Notes: generated by a model not told the origin, from the sequence alone. Positions 1 through 8,043 are shown, numbered from the stretch's first letter. The stretch: 28,142 nt of DNA from an uncultured Erysipelotrichaceae bacterium (GCA_934675465.1 CAKUQM010000024.1:1-28142); one strand, 5' to 3'. Numbers and translations are program-made.

Positions 1-524
1 AAGATAGGATAGGTAGTGGCTGATTTTAATTTTTGTTTATTCTTAAATGAATTCTCAAAATAAATTTGCATATTCTCAAAACTTGTTGCTAATTTACCTG
101 ATTTTTCACCAGCCTTTAAAGTCTCTAAAAAGACCGGCGGCAATGCCTTAGCATTCTTTCTAAAAGCAGCCTCCACACTACTACCATGAGTAACATCTAA
201 ATAGACATTATCTAGAATCTTCTTCAATTTCTTGTCCTGTGTTTGACCAGCAATCATCTTAATAGTCACATCAATTGGCGTACCTGCATTTAATATAATC
301 GCAAACTGTGAACACATAACAGCTAAAGGTTTTATCTTAACCTTAGGATTAATCTCCGCATTTAAAATACTGTTAAGACTACTATTCTTAATAGCTTCAA
401 TATCCAAGACAATTGAATTGTTTGACTTAATCTTTTCTATAGCATCATATTCATCAACAGCATCAATAACACCTTTAACCTTGACACCATCTTTTGAAAG
501 AGCAGAATACTTATAACTAATCAT
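1..524 (-). CDS. pilC: Type II secretion/type IV pilus inner-membrane platform protein PilC/GspF (partial, 3' end outside window)
   Basis: An open frame of 174 codons runs from an ATG at 524 to the window edge without a stop. The N-terminus (MISYKYSALSKDGVKVKGVI) is the usual GspF/PilC opening. It is followed by the first T2SSF domain, with QFAIILNAGTPIDVTIKMI at about residues 73-91, LPPVFLETLKAGEKSGKL, and KLKSATTYPI just before the cut. This protein anchors the assembly ATPase at the cytoplasmic membrane and is needed to build pili or pseudopili. It starts 2 nt after the pilB stop, so the two are cotranscribed and probably translationally coupled. The transmembrane segments and second domain lie beyond the window. 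Assignment to competence (ComGB role) rather than to a surface pilus is inferred from the adjacent comEA-comEC. Confidence 0.9.
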   Translation of the reverse strand, partial: MISYKYSALSKDGVKVKGVIDAVDEYDAIEKIKSNNSIVLDIEAIKNSSLNSILNAEINPKVKIKPLAVMCSQFAIILNAGTPIDVTIKMIAGQTQDKKLKKILDNVYLDVTHGSSVEAAFRKNAKALPPVFLETLKAGEKSGKLATSFENMQIYFENSFKNKQKLKSATTYPI

Positions 525-526
525 AA

Positions 527-2218
527 TTATTCTACCGTTACAATATTATCAACAATCTCATCGACTGTTGTAACACCCTTTTCTACTAAATCTCTACCAT
601 TGACAATCATTGGAGTAAAACTACCTCTTTCACTTACTAACTTTCTAAGTTCATTACCATTAATACCCTTAGAAATTTGATCACGCAAGAAAGAATCGAT
701 AGTTAATATTTCAAAAACACCAGTTCTACCCTTATAGCCACTATCAAAACACATATAACAACCCTTTCCCTTATAGAAATGTTTATTTAAAGGATTGATA
801 CCAGCTAAATCTATAATTTCAGGATCTGGTGTATATTCTTCTCTACAATTAGGACAAATCTTACGAACTAGACGTTGTGAAACAATACCACGCAAAGAAC
901 CACCAATTAAATATGGCTCTACTCCTAAATCTCTTAATCTATCAATAGCGCTAACCGCATCCTCTGTATGTACAGTAGTTAAAACCAAGTGACCAGTCAT
1001 AGCTGCACGTAAGGCAATAGAAGCAGTTTCACCATCTCTAATTTCACCAATAGAAATAATATCCGGGTCTTGTCTTAAACAAGAACGCAAAGCACTCGCA
1101 AAAGTTAGTCCAATCTTCTCATTAATCGCCACCTGAGTAACTCCTTCAATTTGAAATTCTACTGGATCTTCCAAAGAAATCATATTAACAGTCTCAGACT
1201 TTAATTCTTCAATCATGGTATATAAAGTACTAGTCTTACCAGAACCTGTTGGACCAACAATCATAATTAAGCCAGATGAATTCTTTAAAATACGAGAAAA
1301 TCTTTCATTATCCTTTTCAGTAATACCAATACCAGTACGTGTTAAAGAATTCTTATCTCTTGTTAAAATACGAATAACAATCTTTTCACCATAAATAGTA
1401 GGTAAAGAAGAAAGACGCAAGTCTACTACATTACCATCACTAGATGTCATTTGAGCTCTACCATCCTGTGGAATACGATGCTCAGTGATATTCATCTCAG
1501 ACATAATCTTAAAACGAGAAATAACCGCATCTTGTAAACCTTTTGGAATATTAAGCATTTGATTTAGTCTACCATCAATTCTAATACGAACAACCATATC
1601 ATTTTCTCTAGGTTCAATATGAATATCACTAGCACCTTCGGCTAAAGATCTTTCCAAAATTGAATTAACTAGCTTAACAGTTGGAGCAGCACTACTTTTA
1701 GAAGCGACATCACTTTGTTTAGCAACTTCTTCAAACGTTGCATCAATGCCCCTTTCCTGTTTCATCTGTTCTATCGCAATACTTGCACCTTCATTTTCAT
1801 ACAAGACTAAAATAGCTCTTTCAACAGCACTAGCATAAGCGATATATGGGGTTACTTTATATTTAGTTATTTGTTTAACAGCCTCTAGTGCGCGGAAATT
1901 AAGAGGATCTTCCATTGCTAAAATAAGTTTGTCCTTTTCAAGCTTAATAGGAACAACATGATACTGTTCCGCTATTGATTTAGGTACAATTGAAGCCATT
2001 GAAGGATCGATTGTCTCCTTATTTACATCTATAAAATCGATACCTAATTGTATCTTTAGAACATCAATTAATTGTGTCTCAGTGATATAACCATTTTCAA
2101 GTAAAACAGCACCTAGTCTTTTACCACTATTTGCCTGTAACTTAACAGCTTCTTCTACTTTATCCTGACTAAGTACATGAGCATCAACTAACATTTCTCC
2201 TAATCTTTTATTCTTCAT
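527..2218 (-). CDS. pilB: Type IV pilus/pseudopilus assembly ATPase PilB (GspE family)
   Basis: Secretion ATPase of 563 aa that powers pilin assembly. Residues 1 to about 150 form an MshEN/GspE-II N-terminal domain (KRLGEMLVDAHVLSQDKVEEA). The T2SSE ATPase core follows, with Walker A GPTGSGKT at 322-329 and the Walker B/Asp-box region QDPDIISIGEIRD around 383-395. A tetracysteine zinc site is formed by C455, C458, C487 and C490. At 563 aa it is the long PilB type, not the short Bacillus ComGA type (about 350 aa). A ribosome binding site (GAGGGG) sits about 10 nt before the ATG. It follows the BTAD regulator, has its own candidate promoter, and leads into pilC. Together with comEA/comEC upstream it probably builds the DNA-uptake pseudopilus, although a twitching-type pilus cannot be excluded. 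Confidence 0.95.
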   Translation of the reverse strand: MKNKRLGEMLVDAHVLSQDKVEEAVKLQANSGKRLGAVLLENGYITETQLIDVLKIQLGIDFIDVNKETIDPSMASIVPKSIAEQYHVVPIKLEKDKLILAMEDPLNFRALEAVKQITKYKVTPYIAYASAVERAILVLYENEGASIAIEQMKQERGIDATFEEVAKQSDVASKSSAAPTVKLVNSILERSLAEGASDIHIEPRENDMVVRIRIDGRLNQMLNIPKGLQDAVISRFKIMSEMNITEHRIPQDGRAQMTSSDGNVVDLRLSSLPTIYGEKIVIRILTRDKNSLTRTGIGITEKDNERFSRILKNSSGLIMIVGPTGSGKTSTLYTMIEELKSETVNMISLEDPVEFQIEGVTQVAINEKIGLTFASALRSCLRQDPDIISIGEIRDGETASIALRAAMTGHLVLTTVHTEDAVSAIDRLRDLGVEPYLIGGSLRGIVSQRLVRKICPNCREEYTPDPEIIDLAGINPLNKHFYKGKGCYMCFDSGYKGRTGVFEILTIDSFLRDQISKGINGNELRKLVSERGSFTPMIVNGRDLVEKGVTTVDEIVDNIVTVE

Positions 2219-2242
2219 ATATATTTAACCCCTCATCATACA

Positions 2243-2271
2243 ATTATAGCGTATTTTATAACCAATATTAA
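2243..2271 (-). promoter_or_regulatory. Candidate sigma-A promoter for pilB-pilC
   Basis: On the minus strand a perfect TATAAT (2248-2243) lies 17 nt downstream of TTAATA (2271-2266, 4 of 6 matches to TTGACA). Transcription would begin near 2236, leaving a short leader that contains the GAGGGG ribosome binding site of pilB. The -35 overlaps the last codons of the BTAD regulator gene. Position and spacing are good, but this is pattern matching only. Confidence 0.5.
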
Positions 2272-3368
2272 AGTGGTCTATAAGTATAATTGATTTTAAA
2301 AGAATCTTTATTATATTTTAAAGACATGCCAACGATTATACGACTATATAAAAATTCATGATCACCACTCTTTTTTAGAGCAGAAATGGAATAAATATGA
2401 TTCTTATCAGCATAAATAGTATCCGTGCTTCTTAAAGTTAAAGAAACAACGTTTAAAAAGTCAGAAATACTAACTTCATCGCTAACAAGTTCAAAATCAA
2501 ACAAATAAAAAGATAAACCATAACGATTCATTAGTCTTCTATCAGACTCCATGATTGATAAGAAATTATACTTATCTACAAGATATGGACCATAAGCAGT
2601 GTCATTATCTTTTATATCAATCACAATATTAGTACAGCAATTATTAATCAAATCAGCTATTGTATCTTTATTAATAAGTAATGAGTTATATTTTCTTTTT
2701 CTTGCTAAACGCAAAATTTCATCATACTTATCATACACTTCATCACTTTTTCCCAATTTAATTAAAGCTTCAAAATAAGTAAGAATTATCTTTTCGCTAA
2801 AAGGACTAAACTTAAGAGTCTTAGTGCATACTTCGATGCATTCTTGATATTTCATATAATGTAAATAGCGTTCAGATAAAAACTCAGCTACATCACAGAA
2901 TTGATCAAGATAATATGTGCGATATGGCCTTATATAATCAAACTCTAATCCATATAAAAAATCACCGTTATATGTTTCGATTACCTCTTTATATAAGTTG
3001 AAATCATTATTCACTTTAGCGTTAGTTAGAATGCTATTAAAATCTTCAACATCTAGATATATTTTGTAGTCCTTGTTGATGTAATAATAACCATTAGAAC
3101 TGATAATGAAGTTTTTATCTGACAACTCAGGAATTTTCTCTAATGCCTTTCTTAATCTAAATATGCCAAACTTAATCGCATTCTCAGGATTGGTACTCTT
3201 TGACCAAAAAGCCTCAAATAAAGTCTCTTTAGCAACTTTATTTTTGTGGTTAAACAATAAATATGCCAACAACAATAATGGCTGTTTCTCCATTATGATT
3301 TCTTCATACTCCCCATTAGAATTTTTCAAACTAATAGGGCCTAAAAACTTAAAATATAACTCTTTCAT
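2268..3368 (-). CDS. SARP/BTAD-type transcriptional regulator (winged helix plus bacterial transcriptional activator domain)
   Basis: Predicted DNA-binding regulator of 366 aa when started at the ATG at 3368. The first ~95 residues look like an OmpR-type winged helix of the AfsR/SARP class (LYFKFLGPISL, then KQPLLLLAYLLFNHKNKVAK, then NAIKFGIFRLRKALEK). A helical TPR-like BTAD region follows (LDVEDFNSILTNAK; YHYMKYQE-like helices; SPFSEKIILTYFEALIKLGK). The C-terminal ~130 residues match nothing I recognise. An in-frame TTG at 3392 would add 8 residues, but it has no ribosome binding site and abuts the comEC stop. The ATG is preferred because a perfect TATAAT ends 6 nt upstream of it. It sits between comEC and pilB, so regulation of the uptake genes is an attractive inference. 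No receiver domain or ATPase is present. The effector is unknown. Confidence 0.8.
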   Translation of the reverse strand: MKELYFKFLGPISLKNSNGEYEEIIMEKQPLLLLAYLLFNHKNKVAKETLFEAFWSKSTNPENAIKFGIFRLRKALEKIPELSDKNFIISSNGYYYINKDYKIYLDVEDFNSILTNAKVNNDFNLYKEVIETYNGDFLYGLEFDYIRPYRTYYLDQFCDVAEFLSERYLHYMKYQECIEVCTKTLKFSPFSEKIILTYFEALIKLGKSDEVYDKYDEILRLARKRKYNSLLINKDTIADLINNCCTNIVIDIKDNDTAYGPYLVDKYNFLSIMESDRRLMNRYGLSFYLFDFELVSDEVSISDFLNVVSLTLRSTDTIYADKNHIYSISALKKSGDHEFLYSRIIVGMSLKYNKDSFKINYTYRPL

Positions 3369-3374
3369 ACCTAG

Positions 3375-3403
3375 ATTATATATATAAAACAATTATTTGA
3401 GAA
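3375..3403 (-). promoter_or_regulatory. Candidate leaderless promoter of the BTAD regulator
   Basis: TATAAT (3380-3375) is followed by exactly 6 nt (CTAGGT) and then the ATG at 3368, which places the start codon at +1. The best -35 at a 17-nt spacer is TTCTCA (3403-3398, 4 of 6). It lies inside the end of comEC. No Shine-Dalgarno is present at the usual distance. Confidence 0.5.
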
Positions 3404-5090
3404 CGATTATTTGATTTTTATAACTTAAATACTTCAAATTTCCTATAAAATTAAACTTAATATTACCAAGTTCCTTAGTAATTAAGATATCAACTAGATA
3501 AGAATTTAAAGTATCAAGCGTTTCCTTGTGAGGATGATTATATTTCCCATTGGTTGAAATAATCGCATAATCAGGTAGGATCTTACCCACAAAATAACTT
3601 GAAGTTCCAGTTGCACTACCGTGATGAGACACCTTAAGACAATTTACCTTATCTATTGCATACCCATTCATAATCAACCTTTCAACATTCTTAGAAATAT
3701 CACCTGTAAAAAGAAAAGAATAGTCATTAATATCTAAATAATAAACAACAGAATTATCATTATCATTGTCAAAAATACCTACATCTAAACAGTTAAAATA
3801 TAAATCTTTATACGCAATATCATATTTATCATAGACAATCTTCTTAATTTTAAAATCTCTCATCAAATTATCTACATTACCACAGTGATCTTCATCATTA
3901 TGTGATATTAATAAGTAATCTAAGGTATACACTCCTTCCTCATATAAAGTTTTCTTTAATTTATGATAATTGTATGCAGAACCTGTATCAATCAAAATCT
4001 TATAATTTAAATTTGATATTAAAGTGGCATCTCCCTGTCCTACATCGATAAAAGTTACATGTTTAATGGGATTATTTAATGTCAACAAACACATTAGCAA
4101 TAATAGATATAATTGATAATCTTTCTTTATACCAAATAGATAACTTATTAAAAGAATCATTAAGGTAATAATCGATATTTTGCCTCTTATACTGATTAAA
4201 AAGATATATATGATACAAGATAACACTTTCATTACTAATAAATAAATCGGTAATAATAAAGGACACACAAAGCTGAATAAAGAAATAATAAATATAAATA
4301 TTCTAATATTTAAGTACCAATTATAAACAAGACAGCTCAAGATGTTTACTTGGCCGAAGAAAAAAGATTGAACTAAGCCTATTAAAAACTTACTCTTATA
4401 ATAATTGCTCTTATAAATAAAAGAAAATATAAGCGTCAACAATATTGAATAATTAAGAAATAAATTTATATCTATTAACGTTATTACAATTATCTTAATC
4501 GATAGATTATTTATATTGTCTACTTCAAAGAAAGATAGTATAAAATCAATAATTAAGAATAATAATTTAAGTTCAAAGTCAAAGAACATCGAATAGATAA
4601 ACAATAAAAATAATGATAAATATTTATTCTTATCAAAGATTTTTCTTAATAAGAAATACAAGCCAAAACCATAACCGATATTAAACAATAAATCATTATC
4701 ACTCACAAAATCATTGAATAAGATCTTCTTAAACAAATTGCTTGCATCCTTATCAAAACTATTTAAATGATTCAAAGACATTTTATAAGGTGTGTTTTTA
4801 AACACCTTATCCTTGAACACAAAATCACCTACTGAATAATCCAAATTGGTAAACTCAGTATTATTGATAATAGCGATATCATCCTTTACTCTACTCACAT
4901 AACCTATGGCAGGTAGGTTTATATGAACAAGAGAAATAGCCAAAAGTACAATTAAGACCAAGCTCTCTTTCTTATCTAAGATAAATAAAAGAAGAATACT
5001 GATAAGAAAAATAAAGATATTTTTAAAATAGATATTTAAAAAGAAAATAATTGTAAGCCTAAATAGTAATATATTCTTTAAGCTTTGCAT
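3393..5090 (-). CDS. comEC: DNA internalization competence protein ComEC/Rec2 (short form)
   Basis: Membrane channel protein for uptake of single-stranded transforming DNA. At 565 aa it is shorter than the Bacillus protein (about 770 aa). Residues 10-60 hold N-terminal membrane segments, followed by a reduced soluble region (about 65-130). The Competence-domain membrane helices cover about 135-340. The metallo-beta-lactamase-like domain begins at TFIDVGQGDA (346-355) and carries the HxDxDH-type metal motif SHNDEDH (396-402) and a later VSHHGSATGTS. The shortening is in the N-terminal and central parts, while the nuclease-like domain looks intact. The ATG overlaps the end of comEA by 32 nt and has AGGGG about 10 nt upstream, so the two are cotranscribed. 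Very high Ile/Leu/Phe content fits a polytopic membrane protein. Confidence 0.93.
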   Translation of the reverse strand: MQSLKNILLFRLTIIFFLNIYFKNIFIFLISILLLFILDKKESLVLIVLLAISLVHINLPAIGYVSRVKDDIAIINNTEFTNLDYSVGDFVFKDKVFKNTPYKMSLNHLNSFDKDASNLFKKILFNDFVSDNDLLFNIGYGFGLYFLLRKIFDKNKYLSLFLLFIYSMFFDFELKLLFLIIDFILSFFEVDNINNLSIKIIVITLIDINLFLNYSILLTLIFSFIYKSNYYKSKFLIGLVQSFFFGQVNILSCLVYNWYLNIRIFIFIISLFSFVCPLLLPIYLLVMKVLSCIIYIFLISIRGKISIITLMILLISYLFGIKKDYQLYLLLLMCLLTLNNPIKHVTFIDVGQGDATLISNLNYKILIDTGSAYNYHKLKKTLYEEGVYTLDYLLISHNDEDHCGNVDNLMRDFKIKKIVYDKYDIAYKDLYFNCLDVGIFDNDNDNSVVYYLDINDYSFLFTGDISKNVERLIMNGYAIDKVNCLKVSHHGSATGTSSYFVGKILPDYAIISTNGKYNHPHKETLDTLNSYLVDILITKELGNIKFNFIGNLKYLSYKNQIIVLK

Positions 5091-5505
5091 ACTTCTTATC
5101 CCCTATTCCCTTTACCTTCTTAATATCTTCTAAACTCCAAAAAGACCCATAGGTATTACGATATTCAATAATTTTTTCAGCAGTCTTAGGCCCAATGCCT
5201 GGTAAAGTAATTAATTCCTCATAAGTAGCCTTATTAATAGAAATCTTTCCGGTATTATCATTAATATCTACTTCTTGATTTTCATATAAGATAGCCTCAT
5301 CAGCCACATTACTAGAAGCATCTAAATCATTTTCTTCTTTTAATTCCTTAAAAGTAGTGCCAACATCAACAGAGTACTCTTGATCATTTACTTTAACCTT
5401 AATTTTCTTATCATCAATACTTTTAGAAACAAAGAAATTACTAAAAATGGAATAAATAAGTATCAAAATAAAGATACATAGTAATAAATATTTTTTAATC
5501 ATCAC
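5059..5505 (-). CDS. comEA: Competence DNA receptor ComEA (helix-hairpin-helix)
   Basis: Membrane-anchored double-stranded DNA-binding protein of 148 aa for natural transformation. A hydrophobic N-terminal anchor (residues 4-24) is followed by a small SLBB-like segment (VKVNDQEYSVDVGTTFKEL) and a low-complexity acidic linker. The C-terminus carries paired helix-hairpin-helix motifs: INKATYEELITLPGIGPKTA and, after a YGSFWSLEDI turn, VKGIGDKKYAKLKEY. The start is either GTG (5505) or the adjacent ATG (5502). GTG is favoured because the copied promoter motif at 26020-25985 has an ATG at exactly that position. No Shine-Dalgarno is visible. It is the first gene of the uptake operon and directly follows the greA terminator. 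Confidence 0.93.
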   Translation of the reverse strand: MMIKKYLLLCIFILILIYSIFSNFFVSKSIDDKKIKVKVNDQEYSVDVGTTFKELKEENDLDASSNVADEAILYENQEVDINDNTGKISINKATYEELITLPGIGPKTAEKIIEYRNTYGSFWSLEDIKKVKGIGDKKYAKLKEYITI

Positions 5506-5538
5506 TATATAATTGCCGCCAAAACTTAAAATTCCTAC
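5506..5538 (-). promoter_or_regulatory. comEA upstream motif, candidate competence-specific promoter
   Basis: The 33 bp before the comEA GTG read GTAGGAATTTTA, 9 nt, GGCAA, one base, TATATA. The same arrangement recurs at 26020-25988 with identical spacing. AGGAATT followed 13 nt later by GCAAT resembles a sigma-H-type promoter (AGGAWWT...GAAT) more than a sigma-A one. No convincing TTGACA/TATAAT pair is present. The motif begins 2 nt after the greA terminator. Function is inferred from the duplication and from the downstream competence gene. Confidence 0.55.
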
Positions 5539-5540
5539 AT

Positions 5541-5566
5541 TAAAAAAGCCTTTTTACAGGCTTTAA
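5541..5566 (-). terminator. Intrinsic terminator after greA
   Basis: On the minus strand AAAGCC and GGCTTT form a 6-bp stem around an 8-nt loop and run into TTTTTT. It ends the long alaS-to-greA housekeeping unit and insulates it from comEA. Confidence 0.8.
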
Positions 5567-5592
5567 TTGTTTTATAAAAGATTTTTGATAAA

Positions 5593-6057
5593 TTATTGAA
5601 CTTTAATAATCTTAACTTCGTAAGGAATCTTAGCATCAACCTTAACTGTACTACCAACTTTTTGGTTAATGATAGCTTCAGCAAGTGGAGTTACATTTGA
5701 TAACTTACCATTTAAAGGATCAGCCTCAGTTGTACCAACAATTGTATATATATGCTTCTCTTTAGTATCTAATTCTTCAATTTCAACAGTGCTACCAAGT
5801 CTTACAAACTTTGTAGACTTAACTTCAGTGATAACTTCAGCATTTCTAATTGTATGTTCAAGTTCCTTAATTCTTGATTCAACTTGAGCTTGACGATCTC
5901 TAGCAGCATCATAATCAGCGTTTTCTGACAAGTCACCTTGAGCTCTAGCAGCCTTTAATTCTTCAATAACTTCATTTCTAGTAACATGAACTAATGTTTC
6001 TAATTCATTTTTTAAATCTTGTAAACCTTCTTCTGTGACATAAATTTTCTCGTCCAT
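5593..6057 (-). CDS. greA: Transcription elongation factor GreA
   Basis: GreA of 154 aa, full family length. It enters the RNA polymerase secondary channel and stimulates cleavage of backtracked transcripts. The N-terminal coiled coil (about residues 8-75) carries the catalytic acidic tip GDLSENADYDAAR with D42 and E45. The C-terminal FKBP-like domain contains VEIEELDTKEKHIYTIVG and the typical LSNVTPLAEAIINQKVGS. A strong ribosome binding site (GGAGGT, 5 nt spacing) precedes the ATG. It lies 34 nt after udk, as in Bacillus, and is the last gene before the terminator at 5541-5566. Confidence 0.97.
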   Translation of the reverse strand: MDEKIYVTEEGLQDLKNELETLVHVTRNEVIEELKAARAQGDLSENADYDAARDRQAQVESRIKELEHTIRNAEVITEVKSTKFVRLGSTVEIEELDTKEKHIYTIVGTTEADPLNGKLSNVTPLAEAIINQKVGSTVKVDAKIPYEVKIIKVQ

Positions 6058-6091
6058 AATTTACCTCCGCGACAACTATTTTAACATAAGT

Positions 6092-6718
6092 CTAATTTAA
6101 AATACTATCTATCTTAGTAATCAATAAGTCAATACCAACCGAATTACCGCCACCCTCAGGAATAATAACATCAGCATATTTCTTAGAAGGTTCAATAAAT
6201 TCATCATGCATAACCCTAACAGTAGCGCACCATTGATCAATGATATTATTGATATCTCTTCCTCTTTCATTGATATCCCTAACAAGTCTTCTAATAAAAC
6301 GAATATCATTAGGCGTATCCACAAAAACCTTAATATCTAATAAATCTCTGATTTCCTTTTCTTCTAAGACAAATAAACCTTCAATGATAATAACATCCTT
6401 TGGCTCTACAATCTCTGTCTTATCACTACGATTATGAACTGTATAATCATATGTAGGCTTTTCTACAATACGACCCGCAATCAATTCTTGAATCTGAAAA
6501 CGCATTAATTCATGGTCAAAAGCCAAAGGATGATCATAGTTAGTCTTCTTTCTATCCTCAAAAGACAAATCAGATTGATCCTTATAGTAATCATCTTCCT
6601 TAATAATGCCAATCGAATTAGTATCCTTAAAAGTATCAATAATCTTTTGAGCAATCGTAGTCTTACCACTAGCACTGCCACCGGCAATACCAATAATAAC
6701 TGGCTTATTTAGTAACAT
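6092..6718 (-). CDS. udk: Uridine kinase
   Basis: Uridine/cytidine kinase of 208 aa for pyrimidine salvage (uridine + NTP to UMP). The P-loop IIGIAGGSASGKTT lies at residues 8-21, followed by the nucleoside-binding stretch EDDYYKDQSDLSFEDRKKTNYDHP and a Walker-B-like DVIIIEGLFVLEE. The lid-region arginines are in RFIRRLVRDINERGRD. Length and motif order match bacterial Udk. The start has AAGGAG 8 nt upstream. Its first codons overlap the last codons of mltG by 10 nt, so translation is coupled. Confidence 0.96.
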   Translation of the reverse strand: MLLNKPVIIGIAGGSASGKTTIAQKIIDTFKDTNSIGIIKEDDYYKDQSDLSFEDRKKTNYDHPLAFDHELMRFQIQELIAGRIVEKPTYDYTVHNRSDKTEIVEPKDVIIIEGLFVLEEKEIRDLLDIKVFVDTPNDIRFIRRLVRDINERGRDINNIIDQWCATVRVMHDEFIEPSKKYADVIIPEGGGNSVGIDLLITKIDSILN

Positions 6719-7800
6719 GATAAATACTCCTTCTGATTAGCTAATTGTTCACCATAAGTCTTGGCAAAAATAGTGCCACCATTACCACACACATCTCCAA
6801 TAAAGAAGAAATAATCACTATCAACAGGATTTAACACTGCAAGTAATGCATCCTTACCCGGATTACAAATAGCACCAGGAGGAAAACCCATAATTTGATA
6901 AGTATTGTAAGGATCACTAGAATCCTGAATTACCTCACACTTAGTCCAATCACCATTTAAGCCAATATCCAAGGCATAACATACAGTAACAGAACTTTGA
7001 AGTTGCATACCAGTAGCAAGTCTATTAAAGAATACACTAGCAACAAGTGGCATATCATTAGTATTACCTGTTTCTCTTTGAACAATTGAAGCTAAAGTAA
7101 ATAATTCATGTACACTATATTGAGAAGCCATAAATGCTTCTTCATTTTCTTTATAAATCTTTAAAGTTGCATCCAATAGTTTTTCAGTAATATCTTCAAT
7201 ACTGCTATCTCTAAAGAATTCATAGGTATTAGGGAATAAATACCCTTCCAGCAAACATTTAACATCGCTATTAAACATATCACTAGTTAAAAACGGATAA
7301 GAACTCATCAAACTTCTAACATAAGTTTCATCATTCCACTTTGCCATGATATCTTCATAATTTAAATTAGTACTCTTACTAATTAAATCTGCATAATCTT
7401 TAGCTCTATAACCTTCAATAAATTTAATAGTTACCGTATCTTGAATCGCATTAGTACCATCAGATAAATACTTAACTACTTCCTCAAAAGAAAGACCATT
7501 ATTGACTTCATAAGTACCAGCCTTAAAATTCAAATCCATCTTCTTAATTTTGGCATATAGATAATCGACATTGGCATTCTTAATAACATCCTGTTCATCT
7601 AAATATTGTAGAACTTGCTTGCCATACCAGTTATCTTCAATAGTAATCGTTTTAATTTGAGGATTATCAAAACCCTTGATGCTGGTATTGATTAAGGCAA
7701 ATAAGCCACCAATACCTACGATAATCAGCAATAAAAGGACAACTATAAAAGTTGTCTGTTTTTTCTTAGAAGCTTTCATCTTCAATACCATCAAAACCAT
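6709..7800 (-). CDS. mltG: Endolytic murein transglycosylase MltG (YceG-like)
   Basis: Membrane-anchored peptidoglycan lytic transglycosylase that cleaves nascent glycan strands. Residues 1-14 are basic and a transmembrane helix covers about 17-37. A LysM-like segment follows (VLQYLDEQDVIKNANVDYLYAK; FKAGTYEVNNGLSFEEVVKYL). The YceG catalytic domain contains LLEGYLFPNTYEF and the active-site glutamate in LASIVQRETGN (E243), then VASVFFNRL and the closing PPGAICNPG. The frame opens at 7800 (ATG, weak AAGAAG upstream), but a second in-frame ATG at 7779 (MKASKKK) is equally plausible. Both overlap the upstream DUF1292 gene. Context with DUF1292 and udk is the conserved Firmicutes arrangement. 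Confidence 0.95.
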   Translation of the reverse strand: MVLMVLKMKASKKKQTTFIVVLLLLIIVGIGGLFALINTSIKGFDNPQIKTITIEDNWYGKQVLQYLDEQDVIKNANVDYLYAKIKKMDLNFKAGTYEVNNGLSFEEVVKYLSDGTNAIQDTVTIKFIEGYRAKDYADLISKSTNLNYEDIMAKWNDETYVRSLMSSYPFLTSDMFNSDVKCLLEGYLFPNTYEFFRDSSIEDITEKLLDATLKIYKENEEAFMASQYSVHELFTLASIVQRETGNTNDMPLVASVFFNRLATGMQLQSSVTVCYALDIGLNGDWTKCEVIQDSSDPYNTYQIMGFPPGAICNPGKDALLAVLNPVDSDYFFFIGDVCGNGGTIFAKTYGEQLANQKEYLSCY

Positions 7801-8029
7801 CGATAACTTCTTGAATCATCTCGAGTTCTGCTTCATCCTCAACTGGAGCGATATTACCATCTTCATCATATTTAAAGGCTAACAATTCTTCATCATTATC
7901 ACCTTCATATACAACCGCATAGTTATCACCCACTTCTGGATCCTCATCATCTGAATTAAAAGTGAAAAGAATAGTAAATTCTCTCTCACGACCTTCATCA
8001 TCAATAATTAAAATCTTGTTATCTTCCAT
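7766..8029 (-). CDS. DUF1292 family protein (YrzB-like)
   Basis: Small acidic protein of 87 aa with a beta-rich DUF1292 pattern: ILIIDDEGREREFTILFTFN, then NYAVVYEGDNDEELLAFKYDEDGNIAPVEDEAELEMIQEV. The family is widespread next to mltG in Firmicutes and has no firmly assigned function. An excellent ribosome binding site (AAAAGGAG) lies 4 nt before the ATG. Its 3' end overlaps the mltG 5' end. It is preceded by a 57-nt nested inverted repeat in the position where ruvX is usually found. Confidence 0.93.
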   Translation of the reverse strand: MEDNKILIIDDEGREREFTILFTFNSDDEDPEVGDNYAVVYEGDNDEELLAFKYDEDGNIAPVEDEAELEMIQEVIDGFDGIEDESF

Positions 8030-8043
8030 TTTTTCTCCTTTTC

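Noticed and set aside
4072..4266. Short open frames in other frames of comEC, udk, alaS, mutS2, rnhC and similar genes
   Set aside because: They lie wholly inside well-identified genes, lack ribosome binding sites, and have a composition expected of shadow frames in AT-rich DNA.
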